This document shows, one piece after another, positions 27,621 to 43,679 of a stretch of 55,077 nucleotides of DNA. The notes under the pieces were generated by a model that was given only the letters and a program-made list of their open reading frames with translations, was not told where the DNA came from and ran no database searches. Made by a program: the position numbers and the translations under genes. The first letter of the stretch is position 1; every line of letters begins with the position of its first letter. Source of the stretch: Cellulomonas phragmiteti (GTDB lineage Bacteria; Actinomycetota; Actinomycetes; Actinomycetales; Cellulomonadaceae); the NCBI RefSeq assembly GCF_016862775.1, contig NZ_BONP01000025.1, forward strand, positions 1 through 55,077, in the 5' to 3' direction.

Positions 27621-28475
27621 ATGACCCATCGTCCGAAGATCGACGTGGACACCGAACGCCTCAAGGGGCAGGCAGCCGACCTCGGCGCCTCGTTCGCCGA
27701 CGGCGCCAAGGACGCGGCCGCGCGGGCCGGCGACGCCGCCGGGCACGCCAAGGAGTGGACGACGCCCAAGGTCGAGGCGTTCGTCGCCTGGCTGCTGCCG
27801 CGCGTCGACCACCTCTACAAGGAGAGCGTGAAGTCCGCGGCGCCCCAGGTCGAGAAGGCCGCGAAGAAGGCCACCCCGGCCATCGACAACGCCCACGACA
27901 AGCTCGTGGACGAGCTGATCCCCAAGCTGGTGGCCGCTCTCAACGACGCTGCCGTCAAGGCCGGCGCCCAGGTGGAGCACGCCGCGGACGCGGCGGCGGT
28001 GCACGCCGGCAAGCACTCCAAGAAGCTGGCCAAGGCCGCGAAGAAGGCCGCCAAGCAGGCCGCCAAGGCCGAGCGCAAGCACTCGGGCGCCAAGGTGTTC
28101 TGGGTCGTCGCGGGTCTCGCCGGAGCGGGCGCCGCCGCGTTCGCCTGGATGCGCTCGCGCTCGACGACCGACCCGTGGGCCGAGCCCTGGGAGCCGGCCG
28201 ACTCCCTGGGTGGCGAGTCCCTCAAGGCGCGCGCCCAGACGGCCGTCGGCGACGCGGCGGACGCCGTGGGCGAGGCCGCCGGCACGGCCGTCGCCAAGGG
28301 CCGCGAGGCAGCCGACAAGGCGGCCGAGGCGGTGGCCCACGCGAGCGAGGAGATCGGCGACAAGGCCAAGGAGGCCAAGGAGGTCGCGCAGGAGACCGCG
28401 CGCAAGGCCACCCGCCGCTCCACCCCGAAGACGCCCGACACGACGCCGGACGCCGGCGAGACGCCCGCGTCCTGA
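27621..28475 (+). CDS. Ala/Lys-rich coiled-coil protein with one membrane segment
   Basis: 284 residues from ATG 27621, behind cgggag. Long amphipathic helices dominated by Ala, Lys, Asp and Glu occupy residues 10-150 and 195-265; the middle holds one hydrophobic helix (about 157-173, VFWVVAGLAGAGAAAFAW). The repeats (AKKAAKQAAKAERK, ADKAAEAVAHASEEIG) resemble histone H1-like or apolipoprotein-like low-complexity helices. Such proteins are common in actinobacteria but have no agreed function. Nucleoid tethering and membrane scaffolding are only guesses. Confidence 0.8.
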   Translation: MTHRPKIDVDTERLKGQAADLGASFADGAKDAAARAGDAAGHAKEWTTPKVEAFVAWLLPRVDHLYKESVKSAAPQVEKAAKKATPAIDNAHDKLVDELIPKLVAALNDAAVKAGAQVEHAADAAAVHAGKHSKKLAKAAKKAAKQAAKAERKHSGAKVFWVVAGLAGAGAAAFAWMRSRSTTDPWAEPWEPADSLGGESLKARAQTAVGDAADAVGEAAGTAVAKGREAADKAAEAVAHASEEIGDKAKEAKEVAQETARKATRRSTPKTPDTTPDAGETPAS

Positions 28476-28571
28476 CGCACCGCGCCGCACGGCGCACCGC
28501 ACCACCGGCCTCGGCCCGTCCTCGACGGTCCGGGGCCGGCGTGCGTGATGGCTAAATGTTTCAGGCGTTGA

Positions 28572-31121
<2,550 letters not shown>

Positions 31122-31127
31122 CAGACG

Positions 31128-31170
31128 GGTCCCGGTCCGGCTCGATCCCCGAGGTCGCCGGACCGGGACC
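31128..31170. terminator. Terminator after the cellulase gene
   Basis: Perfect 14-bp inverted repeat ggtcccggtccggc / gccggaccgggacc with a 15-base loop, starting 7 bases after the stop. A second, weaker GC hairpin (cccgggcgg / ccgcccggg) follows near 31180-31212. Confidence 0.8.
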
Positions 31171-31326
31171 GATTCACGACCCGGGCGGGCGGCCCGATTC
31201 CGTCCGCCCGGGCCCGGTGTCCGGCGCGGGGGCGGTCGGACGCCGCGCGAGGGCGTCGCGTGTTGCGCGCGGCGCCCTCGTGGTCCGTCGGTTGACGCGT
31301 CGACGCCGGACCGGGACGCTGCGGGG

Positions 31327-32022
31327 GTGAGTGACACGACCTCCGCCCCGCCGTCCGCCACGGACCTCACCGACGTCGACATCTGGCCGCTGACCGGCCT
31401 GCGGGTCGTCAGCGGGGACCTCGAGCTGCGCGCACCGGACGACCGGATGCTGCTCGACCTGGCACGGCTCGCGGCCCAGGGCGTCCACCGTCCGGACGCC
31501 ATGCCGTTCCTCGTACCGTGGACGCGTGGCACGCCGACGCAGGTGGCGCGCAGCGTCATGACCTACCAGTGGGGCCTGCGGCAGCGGATGTCCCCCACCG
31601 ACTGGGCGTTCGAGCTCGCGGTGGTGCGCGACGGCCGTCCGCTGGGCACGCAGGGCGTCTACGGCAAGGACTACCTGGTCACGCGGACGGCCGAGACCGG
31701 CTCGTGGCTGGGGCTGGCGCACCAGCACGGCGGCGTGGGCACGCGCATGCGGCTGCTGATCCTGCACCTGCTCTTCGAGGGGTTCGACGCGCTGCACGCC
31801 ACCAGCTCGGCGTTCGTCGACAACCCCGGCTCGTCGGGCGTCAGCCGCAAGATCGGCTACCGGCCCAACGGCATCCTGCACCAGGCGCGCGAGGGCGGGC
31901 CCGTCGACAGCCAGCTGTTCGTCCTCGACCGCGCGGACTGGGACGCGCGGCCCGACGCGCTGCGGCTCGACGTCCGGATCGAGGGCCTCGCGCCGGTGCG
32001 GGAGCAGCTCGGCATGGTGTGA
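31327..32022 (+). CDS. GNAT family acetyltransferase (RimJ/RimL-like)
   Basis: 231 residues from GTG 31327. Features of the GNAT fold: a strand ending LGTQGVYGKDY, acetyl-CoA loop region HGGVGTRMRLLILHLLF, and GVSRKIGYRPNGI near the end (the GFxxxG-type strand). Probably modifies protein N-termini or a small amine; substrate unknown. It stands alone between two terminators. Confidence 0.82.
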   Translation: MSDTTSAPPSATDLTDVDIWPLTGLRVVSGDLELRAPDDRMLLDLARLAAQGVHRPDAMPFLVPWTRGTPTQVARSVMTYQWGLRQRMSPTDWAFELAVVRDGRPLGTQGVYGKDYLVTRTAETGSWLGLAHQHGGVGTRMRLLILHLLFEGFDALHATSSAFVDNPGSSGVSRKIGYRPNGILHQAREGGPVDSQLFVLDRADWDARPDALRLDVRIEGLAPVREQLGMV

Positions 32023-32038
32023 CGCGGTGGGACGCGCC

Positions 32039-32068
32039 ATGGGACGCGCCGTGTGACGCGCGTCCCAT
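32039..32068. terminator. Hairpin after the GNAT gene
   Basis: atgggacgcgc pairs perfectly with gcgcgtcccat (11 bp, 8-base loop). The surroundings contain several copies of gacgcg, so the stem may have grown by local duplication. Confidence 0.65.
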
Positions 32069-32117
32069 CCGCCGGAGGTCCTGTCCGTGCCGGTACGTCC
32101 GGGAGTAGCGTCCCGTC

Positions 32118-32684
32118 ATGCTGCTCGCCGACCTGCAGGCCCGGGTGCGTATCGCGCTCACCACGACGCTCGTCGACGAGTGGACGCTGTTCGCGCCCTC
32201 CGCCGGCACGAGCCGCCCCTCCGCACGCACCATCTCGTTCCACCTCGGCTGGGCCCTGCGGGGCTCGATCGAGAAGACGTGGGACGTCGACGCGGACTAC
32301 GACCGCTCGGGCATGGTCCTGGAGTCGTCGGTGCGGCTCGACGGCGCCACGCACCGACCGCCGCACCTCATCGTCCACCAGCGCGGCCGGCTGGGGCCCG
32401 AGCACAACCTGCTGCTGGTGGAGCTGACGGCCGACGCGACCGCGGCGGCGCCCGGCGCGGCCGACCTCGCCGTGGCCCGCGCCATCCAGCAGCGGTTCGG
32501 GTACCGCTACGCCGTGCTGCTCGACCTGCGGCTCGCCGACGACGCGACGACCGCGGACGTGCTCCCCCACTGGCAGTGGGCGACGCTCGAGGACGGTGCC
32601 GTCACCGACGAGCCCGTCCCGGTGTACACCGACGAGGTCCTGGCGAGCGTCGTCGCGCGGGCCCGCCGGGGAGCGGCCCGCTGA
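32118..32684 (+). CDS. Hypothetical protein with degenerate PD-(D/E)XK-like fold
   Basis: 188 residues starting at ATG 32118. The middle reads PHLIVHQRGR, then NLLLVELTAD, then an FGYRYAVLLDL strand. In small nuclease-fold proteins I know, the equivalent stretch is PDxIVHxRG...NLLVxExK with YxYGxxL. Here the metal-binding Asp is His and the ExK Lys is Thr, so a catalytic nuclease is unlikely. No signal or membrane segment. Neighbours give no hint of pathway. Fold assignment is an inference from spacing. Confidence 0.55.
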   Translation: MLLADLQARVRIALTTTLVDEWTLFAPSAGTSRPSARTISFHLGWALRGSIEKTWDVDADYDRSGMVLESSVRLDGATHRPPHLIVHQRGRLGPEHNLLLVELTADATAAAPGAADLAVARAIQQRFGYRYAVLLDLRLADDATTADVLPHWQWATLEDGAVTDEPVPVYTDEVLASVVARARRGAAR

Positions 32685-32713
32685 GGGACGCCCCGCGTGC
32701 GGCCCGGGGACGA

Positions 32714-32748
32714 CGAAGGCCGCACAGCGAGTCGCTGCGCGGCCTTCG
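32714..32748. terminator. Bidirectional terminator between convergent genes
   Basis: cgaaggccgc / gcggccttcg outer stem with a nested cagcg / cgctg inner stem. It separates the plus-strand nuclease-fold-like gene from the minus-strand cspA gene. Confidence 0.8.
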
Positions 32749-32760
32749 GGTGCTCGTGGT

Positions 32761-32967
32761 TCAGAGCGGACGGATGTCCGACGCCTGCAGACCCTTGGGG
32801 CCCTGCGTGACCTCGAACTCGACCTGCTGGTTCTCCTCGAGCGTGCGGAAGCCGCCCGTCGAGACGATCGCGCTGAAGTGCGCGAAGACGTCGGCGGAGC
32901 CGTCCGAGGGGGCGATGAAGCCGAAGCCCTTCTCAGCGTTGAACCACTTCACGGTGCCGGTGGCCAT
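32761..32967 (-). CDS. cspA: Cold-shock protein (CspA family)
   Basis: 68 residues, a single cold-shock OB-fold domain. [18 protein letters not shown] carries RNP1 (KGFGFI), and DVFAHFSAI carries RNP2. It binds single-stranded RNA and DNA and melts mRNA structure. I start at ATG 32967, the family's usual N-terminus; the frame is open upstream for a further 100 codons, which I treat as leader. Expression is probably controlled through the long 5' region. Confidence 0.96.
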   Translation of the reverse strand: MATGTVKWFNAEKGFGFIAPSDGSADVFAHFSAIVSTGGFRTLEENQQVEFEVTQGPKGLQASDIRPL

Positions 32968-33548
32968 GATGTCTTCTCTCGTTGTGTCTGCCGGCGCGCT
33001 GGTGCGGCGCCGGTTGCCGCGCCCCGAAGGGCGCAGACGATGGAGGGTCGACGAGCGACGCGCTCGGGGAGAGCTCGTGCGGGCCGGTGCCAGGAGGCAC
33101 GTCGCACGGTCGAACGTCGGGGCCACGCCCACGGGCCGCGTCCAGCGGTCGTGAGCGTGGAAGCCGTCGGGGTGGCGGGCGATCAGACCGGCGTACTCAC
33201 CGCTGACGGTGCCGACCCAGAGGTCGTCGTCAGCGGCGCGCCAGACTGCGGCCGGACCGGAGGTCACCTTCGCCGCCGTGGCGGTCGAGGGACTCTCGAA
33301 GATGGTGTGTGTGATGTTCTCTGCTTCCGCTCCGCACCCGGTGGGGCGGAGATCCTGGCCGGCGGTGGTGCTGCCGGGTGCGCATGGTCCTCGCTTCGAT
33401 GCGGAGGGCCCGAAGTGCGCCGCGGACGTGTTCGCGCGGCATGACGCATCAACGACTGTACACGACGGCTCGTCGTCGCACCCCCGGCGGCCCTGGCGCC
33501 CCGGGGTCCCGGGGCGCCAGGGGCGTGTGTGCGCAGGTCAGCGGGTGG
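32968..33548. other. Long region upstream of cspA with a protein-like open segment
   Basis: About 580 bases between the rtcB stop and cspA. On the minus strand, 33267 down to about 33110 translates to a segment ([32 protein letters not shown]) that looks like a small beta-rich domain. It is followed by Arg/Pro-rich translation that runs in frame into cspA. Either this is a decayed small gene in the cspA leader, or a rare N-terminal extension. The rest probably holds the cspA promoter and 5' leader. Confidence 0.4.
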
Positions 33549-34775
33549 TCAGCCCTTCACGCAGACGATCGTGCGCAGCCGCGCGACCACCTCGACCAGG
33601 TCCTCCTGGGCGGCGATGACCTGGTCGAGGTCCTTGTACGCCCCGGGGATCTCGTCGAGGACGCCGGCGTCCTTGCGGCACTCGACGCCGGCGGTCTGGG
33701 CCGCGAGATCCTCCAGCGTGAACGCCCGCTTGGCCGCGTTGCGCGACATGCGCCGCCCCGCGCCGTGCGACGCCGACCAGTACGACGCCGGGTTGCCCAA
33801 CCCACGGACGATGTACGAGCCGGTGCCCATCGACCCCGGGATCAGGCCCACGTCGCCCGCGCCGGCACGGATCGCGCCCTTGCGGGTCACGACGAGGTCC
33901 GCGCCGTCGATGCGCTCGGTCGCGACGTAGTTGTGGTGGACGTTCGCCACCTCCTCGAAGGTCACGTCACGGTCGGCGAACGTCGCCCGCACGGCGTTGA
34001 CGAACAGCGTCATCATCACCGCGCGCGACCGTGCCGCGTACTCCTGGGCCCACCACAGGTCGTGCAGGTAGGCGTCCATCTGCGGCGTCCCGGCCAGCAG
34101 CACGGCGAGGTCGCGGTCGACCAGCCCCTGGTTGTGGGGCAGGTCCTTCGCGACCGCGACGTGCACGTCCGCGAGCGTCTTGCCGATGTTCCGCGAGCCC
34201 GAGTGCAGCTGGAGCCACACCGTGCCGTCGTCGTCGAGGCAGACCTCGAGGAAGTGGTTGCCCCCGCCGAGGGAGCCCAGCTGACGCCGCGCGCGACCCT
34301 CCAGGTCCCGGACCCGCGGCGTCAGCGCGTCGAAGCGCGCCCAGAACCCGTCCGCTCCCCGCAGCGCCTCGGCCGTGCGGGCACGTGCACCGATCGGGCG
34401 CAGCCGGCGCAGGTCCACCGGCTCGTCGTGCGCACGGAAGCCCACCGGCACACGGGACTCCACCGCCGTCCGCAGCGCGTGCAGGTCGTCGGGGAGGTCG
34501 TCGGCCGTGAGCGAGGTGCGCACGCCGATCATCCCGCAGCCGATGTCGACGCCGACGGCGTTAGGGGAGACCGCGTCGCGCATGGCGATGACGGAACCCA
34601 CCGTCGCGCCCTTGCCGAGGTGCACGTCCGGCATCACCCGGACCCCGTGCACCCAGGGCAGTGCCGCGATGTTGCGCAGCTGCTGGAGCGCGGCGGGCTC
34701 GACGTCGTGCTCGTGGGCCCACATGAGGGTGGGCGCCACGGCGCCGCGCAGCTCGACGGGGAACGTGCTGGTCAT
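33549..34775 (-). CDS. rtcB: RNA-splicing ligase RtcB
   Basis: 408 residues from ATG 34775 behind gaggagggacgag. RtcB signatures: GVDIGCGM (metal-binding Cys), GGGNHFLE, HSGSRNIG, HHNYV and SHGAGRRMSR, which includes the His that is guanylylated. It joins 2',3'-cyclic phosphate or 3'-phosphate RNA ends to 5'-OH ends using GTP and Mn2+, repairing RNAs cut by toxins or stress nucleases. The extended upstream frame is rejected as low-complexity. No archease or RtcR regulator is visible beside it; a regulator-type ATPase is divergent. Confidence 0.95.
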   Translation of the reverse strand: MTSTFPVELRGAVAPTLMWAHEHDVEPAALQQLRNIAALPWVHGVRVMPDVHLGKGATVGSVIAMRDAVSPNAVGVDIGCGMIGVRTSLTADDLPDDLHALRTAVESRVPVGFRAHDEPVDLRRLRPIGARARTAEALRGADGFWARFDALTPRVRDLEGRARRQLGSLGGGNHFLEVCLDDDGTVWLQLHSGSRNIGKTLADVHVAVAKDLPHNQGLVDRDLAVLLAGTPQMDAYLHDLWWAQEYAARSRAVMMTLFVNAVRATFADRDVTFEEVANVHHNYVATERIDGADLVVTRKGAIRAGAGDVGLIPGSMGTGSYIVRGLGNPASYWSASHGAGRRMSRNAAKRAFTLEDLAAQTAGVECRKDAGVLDEIPGAYKDLDQVIAAQEDLVEVVARLRTIVCVKG

Positions 34776-34966
34776 CTCGTCCCTCCTCGGGGCGTGGTCG
34801 CGCGCCAGCCCGGGCGCGGGTGCGCCCGCCGGGCGTGCGGGGTGGTGCGACGAGGATCGCGGACCGTGACACCCGGTGTCCCGAGGTTTTCCTGCGACGA
34901 TGACTCCGGATGCGCACGGCCGCCGGGGCTGTGATGCTCGGTGCTCCAGCACACAGGAGGAACAGA

Positions 34967-35437
34967 GTGACTGACCCCAAGCCCGAGCGGCTCGAGCTCA
35001 CGGACTCGGACGCCGGGCTGCACCTCAGCCACCCGCCGGACGGCTTCGAGCCGGTCCGGACGTGGGCGCTCTCGTCGACGGCCCAGCTGCGGACGCTGCG
35101 CCACGAGCTGGCCGACCAGATCGGTACCAGCACGACGCGCGACCGCCAGGACCTCGAGGCGACGCCGGACAAGCTCGTGCTCATCGCCACCGAGCTCGCG
35201 GCGAACGCGCTCACGCACGGTCTGCCGCCGACGATCGTCGTGCTGTCGCGGACGGACGAGCAGTGGCTGCTCGACGTCGCCGACCACGACCCGGAGTCGC
35301 AGCCCGTGTACGCGGGGACGCGCATCACCGGGGCCGGCGGCCTCGGTCTGCACCTCGCCCGTCAGCTGTCACTGAGCGTCGGCTGGTACACGACGGAGAC
35401 GACCAAGAACATCTGGGCCACGTTCCCGGTGCTCTGA
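34967..35437 (+). CDS. Anti-sigma-type HATPase domain regulator
   Basis: 156 residues from GTG 34967, 6 bases after acaggagga. A single GHKL ATPase domain: N-box ELAANALTHG, a G1-like VADHDP (canonical DxG is changed) and G2 GGLGLHLARQL, ending WATFPVL. Such RsbW/SpoIIAB-like proteins bind sigma factors or phosphorylate anti-sigma antagonists; many stand alone in actinobacteria, as here. Partner unknown. Confidence 0.85.
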   Translation: MTDPKPERLELTDSDAGLHLSHPPDGFEPVRTWALSSTAQLRTLRHELADQIGTSTTRDRQDLEATPDKLVLIATELAANALTHGLPPTIVVLSRTDEQWLLDVADHDPESQPVYAGTRITGAGGLGLHLARQLSLSVGWYTTETTKNIWATFPVL

Positions 35438-35501
35438 GCCGGTCCGCGGTCCCGGGCCGCTGCGCCGACGGGCGCGCACTCTCGAAAGAACAGCCACGGA
35501 A

Positions 35502-35543
35502 ACGACGAGGCGGGACATCGTGACCGATGTCCCGCCTCGTCGT
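35502..35543. terminator. Very long perfect terminator hairpin
   Basis: 19-bp perfect stem acgacgaggcgggacatcg / cgatgtcccgcctcgtcgt with loop tgac. It lies between the plus-strand regulator gene and the minus-strand tRNA-Ala, 6 bases from the tRNA end, so it probably stops both. Confidence 0.88.
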
Positions 35544-35548
35544 CGACG

Positions 35549-35621
35549 TGGAGCCAAGGGGACTCGAACCCCTAACCCCCTGCTTGCAAAGCAGGTGCGC
35601 TACCAATTGCGCCATGGCCCC
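35549..35621 (-). tRNA. tRNA-Ala (anticodon UGC)
   Basis: 73 bases. GGGGCCA pairs with TGGCTCC (one G-T pair) in the acceptor; the anticodon stem CTGC/GCAG encloses TTTGCAA, giving TGC; T arm AGGGGTTCGAGTCCCCT. It follows gyrA, DUF3566 and tRNA-Ile, as in related actinobacteria. Confidence 0.96.
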
Positions 35622-35634
35622 CGGTCGGGCCCGG

Positions 35635-35754
35635 TCACTCGAAGGTGTCGGTGACCTCGGCCCAGAGGTCCCGCTCGTCACGGTCCTCCGCGTACTTCTG
35701 CCAGGCGATGTAGCCGACCGCCGCAACCGCAGCGAGGAGCAAGAGCTTCTTCAT
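35635..35754 (-). CDS. DLW-39 family small protein
   Basis: 39 residues. MKKLLLLAAVAAVGYIAW forms a hydrophobic N-terminal helix, followed by a charged tail QKYAEDRDERDLWAEVTDT ending FE. Length and the DLW motif near residue 31 match the actinobacterial DLW-39 family, a small membrane-anchored protein of unknown function conserved beside the gyrA-associated tRNA genes. Upstream ggggga fits as ribosome site. Confidence 0.88.
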   Translation of the reverse strand: MKKLLLLAAVAAVGYIAWQKYAEDRDERDLWAEVTDTFE

Positions 35755-35814
35755 CGGATCCCCCGTCTCGGGTGGGTGCCGGCAATCCGCGGCACGACGT
35801 GCGTGCCGGCAGCG

Positions 35815-35888
35815 TGGGCCTAACAGGACTTGAACCTGTGACCTCTTCCTTATCAGGGAAGCGCTCTAACCGTCTGAGCTATAGGCCC
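35815..35888 (-). tRNA. tRNA-Ile (anticodon GAU)
   Basis: 74 bases. GGGCCTA pairs with TAGGCCC; the anticodon loop CTGATAA gives GAT; T arm CAGGTTCAAGTCCTG. No encoded CCA. It precedes the DLW-39 gene and tRNA-Ala on the same strand. Confidence 0.96.
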
Positions 35889-35968
35889 GTGACACGACCG
35901 CCGGATCGACCTCGGCGAGGAGATCAGCACCGGTGGGCGCGACGGTCGAGACTACCCCAGCGGAGGCG

Positions 35969-35992
35969 CCGCGCCCAAACCGACGGGCGCGG
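35969..35992. terminator. Hairpin between DUF3566 gene and tRNA-Ile
   Basis: ccgcgccc / gggcgcgg, 8 bp perfect, 8-base loop. Plausible terminator of the gyrase-DUF3566 transcript before the tRNAs. Confidence 0.45.
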
Positions 35993-36028
35993 GACCGCCG
36001 GGGAGTCCCGCAGGGTGGATCGGTGCCG

Positions 36029-36963
36029 TCACTCGTCCGTCATCGTCACGTGCACGCCGCCGACGAGCGCCGCCACGATGTTGTAGAGGAACGCGCCGAT
36101 CGTCGCGAGCGCCGTGAGCAGGAAGACGTCGATGACGCCCACCAGCGTGGCCGCCGAGACGGTCTTCTCGAAGGATACGTACGCCATGATGTCGAGCGGG
36201 CTCTCCGGCCCGACGACCTGCTGGATCAGGCCGTCCACCTGCGAGAACACCTGCAGGCTGTCGAGCGTGAACCAGACGACGATCGCCGCGACGACGATCA
36301 TGATCCCGATCGCCACGGACAGCAGGAACGCGAGCTTCATCACCGACCACGGGTCGACGCGGGAGATCGCGAGCCGCACGCGGCGCGGACCGCCGCCCAC
36401 GCTGGGGATGCGGCCGGTCGCGGGGCGGGGGGTCGCTCCGGTGACGGGCGCCGTGGACCGCTGCGCGGGGCGCTGGGCGGTGGCGGCACCTGCTGTCGTC
36501 GGCGTCGTGGTCATGGAGGCGTCCTCGGTGCGGGGGCGGGTCAGCTGAGAGTACGCCCTCGTGAAGCCGGATCCGGTGACCTCGGCCGCCTTCTTCAGCC
36601 AGACCGTCGTCGCGTCCACCGCGGTGACCAGGGGCGACGGCTGCTCGTCCCCCGTGCCGTCTTCACCCGCCGTCGGAGCCGCGAGCGGTGCCCGGCGGGG
36701 CTCCGCCGACGCCGGCCGCGCGCGGTCGTCCGCACGCGGGCCCGACGGCGCGGAGGACCGCCCCGACGTCGGGACGGCGCTGCTGCGCACGTCGACCGTG
36801 TAGGTCGGGGGAGTGGCGCCGTCCGTCGAGCCGATCGACGCCCACGAGCTGCCGTCGTGGTCGGCCGCCTGCACCGAGCCGCCCTGCTCGCCCGAGCGAC
36901 CGCTGCTGCCCGTCACGGGCGTGGTCGGCCGCTTGCGGGGCGGTATCGAGGGGGGCGTGTCGC

Positions 36964-36967
<4 letters not shown>
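36029..36967 (-). CDS. DUF3566 membrane protein
   Basis: 312 residues. About 190 disordered Ser/Pro/Thr-rich residues precede the conserved domain, which has two membrane helices ([21 protein letters not shown], then [20 protein letters not shown]) and ends GVHVTMTDE. The family sits immediately after gyrA in many actinobacteria, with unknown function. ATG overlaps the gyrA stop (ATGA), indicating coupled translation. Confidence 0.93.
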
Positions 36968-39558
<2,591 letters not shown>

Positions 39559-39623
39559 GTGCGGGTCACTCCAGTCGTCGGTACCAGCTCGGTCGCGTCG
39601 CCGGGGTCACCCCGGCGTCCGCG

Positions 39624-41912
<2,289 letters not shown>

Positions 41913-42488
41913 TCAGCCGTACGTGTCGCGCTGACCGCGCCCCGCGACGCGCCGCGGGCCCCTGCCGAACCCGTGACCGGCCGGCCCGATGACGTCGACC
42001 TGCACCACGACGCCCTCCCCGAGGGTCTCGTCGAACCGCGCGAGCATGGTCGGCGCCAGCAGCCGCAGGTTCGCCGCCCAGGCCGTCGACGACGCCCGCA
42101 CCGTCAGCAGGCCCGACGCGAACGACACGAACTCGCAGTGGTCCGCGACCTGCGGCCCGACGATCTGCGCCCAGCGGTGCACCAGGTCGCCCACCATGAG
42201 GCCCGGCTCCCAGCCCAGGTCCCGCGCCAGCAGGCCGGCGGACACCGCGAGCGGCTGCGGATCGCGCGGCCCGGGGGCGGACCCGCTGGTCACCGGCCTG
42301 CTGCGGACCACCCCGGGCCGCAGCCCGCGCGCCCGCGCCGCGGCCTTCGCGCGCGCGAGGGCGGCACGCACCACCTGCTCCGGCGGGGTCAGGGCGACGA
42401 GCTCGGACACCGGTACGCCGTCAGGCACCGCCGTCGGCGCCGGCAGCAGCGCGTCGTCGTCCCGGCCGTGGCGGTCGCTAGAGGACAC
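41913..42488 (-). CDS. dciA: DciA-like DUF721 protein
   Basis: 191 residues from GTG 42488, overlapping the end of recF by 11 bases. The DUF721 core shows [18 protein letters not shown] and [19 protein letters not shown]. DciA loads the replicative helicase DnaB in bacteria lacking DnaC. Position between recF and gyrB is the standard actinobacterial one. Confidence 0.92.
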   Translation of the reverse strand: MSSSDRHGRDDDALLPAPTAVPDGVPVSELVALTPPEQVVRAALARAKAAARARGLRPGVVRSRPVTSGSAPGPRDPQPLAVSAGLLARDLGWEPGLMVGDLVHRWAQIVGPQVADHCEFVSFASGLLTVRASSTAWAANLRLLAPTMLARFDETLGEGVVVQVDVIGPAGHGFGRGPRRVAGRGQRDTYG

Positions 42489-43674
42489 GCGCCACCTCAC
42501 CGCCCATGACGTCGACGCGCGCACCGGCCAGCGGCTCGGGGACGTCCTGCGGCACGGCCGCCGTCACCAGCACCTGCCGCGCACCGGCGACCAGCCCCGC
42601 GAGGCGCTCCCGGCGCCGGGTGTCCAGCTCGGCGAAGACGTCGTCGAGGATCAGCACGGGCTCGCCGTCCGGCCCCCAGTCCGCGGACCACGCGCCCGCG
42701 TCGTCGACGCCGTGGGTCAGCAGCGTGTACGACGCGAGCCGCAGCGCCAGGGCCACCGACCACGACTCGCCGTGGCTCGCGTACCCCTTGGCGGGCAGGT
42801 CCCCCAGGCTCAGGGCCAGGTCGTCGCGGTGCGGGCCGACGAGGCACACGCCGCGCTCGATCTCCTTGCTACGCAGCCGGCCCATCGCGTCGAGCAGCCG
42901 GGCCTCGACCAGCTCGACGCCCGCGCCCGGGTCCAGCGCCGGCTCGTCCGCGTCGGGCCCCAGCGCCGAGTCCAGCGACGAGCGGTACCGCAGGTGCAGC
43001 TCGCCCTGCCCTGCGCTGACCTGCTCGTACGCGTCAGCCGCGCGCGGGCGCAGCGCCGCCACGAGGGCCTGGCGCGCCACGACGACCTGGGCGCCGGTCT
43101 GCGCGAGCTTCGCGTCCCAGACGTCGAGCGTGCGCAGGTCGGCGCCCGCGCGGGCCCGCGCGGCCGCACCGGCGGACTTCAGCAGGGCCGAGCGCTGGCG
43201 CAGCACGCGCTCGTAGTCGCCCAGCACCCCGGCGATGCGCGGGGTCAGCTGCACCAGCAGGTCGTCGAGGAACCGGCGCCGGCCGTCGGGGTCGCCCTTG
43301 ACGAGCGCCAGGTCCTCCGGCGCGAACAGCACGGTCCGCAGGATCCCCAGCACGTCGCGCGCCCGCCCGGGGGAGCCCCCGTTGATGCGCGACCGGTTGG
43401 CCCGCCCCGGCGTCACCTCGACCTCGACGAGCGTGGACCGGTCGTCGCGCACCACCTTGGCGCGCACCACCGCGCGGTTCGCCCCCGCGCGGACCAGCGC
43501 CGCGTCCGACGGCACCCGGTGGCTGCCCAGCGTCGCCACGTACCCGACCGCCTCGACGAGGTTGGTCTTGCCCTGCCCGTTGGGGCCGACCAGCGCGGTG
43601 ATGCCCGGCTCGAGCGGGAGCTCGACCTGCGGGTAGGACCGGAAGTCGGTGAGGGACAGGTGCGCGACGTACAC
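42478..43674 (-). CDS. recF: DNA replication and repair protein RecF
   Basis: 398 residues from GTG 43674 ([14 protein letters not shown]), five bases after the gnd stop. SMC-like ATPase: Walker [10 protein letters not shown], signature QLTP-type region, and Walker [13 protein letters not shown]. It helps load RecA at gaps. Longer in-frame sequence upstream is inside gnd and is rejected. Confidence 0.96.
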   Translation of the reverse strand: MYVAHLSLTDFRSYPQVELPLEPGITALVGPNGQGKTNLVEAVGYVATLGSHRVPSDAALVRAGANRAVVRAKVVRDDRSTLVEVEVTPGRANRSRINGGSPGRARDVLGILRTVLFAPEDLALVKGDPDGRRRFLDDLLVQLTPRIAGVLGDYERVLRQRSALLKSAGAAARARAGADLRTLDVWDAKLAQTGAQVVVARQALVAALRPRAADAYEQVSAGQGELHLRYRSSLDSALGPDADEPALDPGAGVELVEARLLDAMGRLRSKEIERGVCLVGPHRDDLALSLGDLPAKGYASHGESWSVALALRLASYTLLTHGVDDAGAWSADWGPDGEPVLILDDVFAELDTRRRERLAGLVAGARQVLVTAAVPQDVPEPLAGARVDVMGGEVARVL

Positions 43675-43679
43675 GCGGC

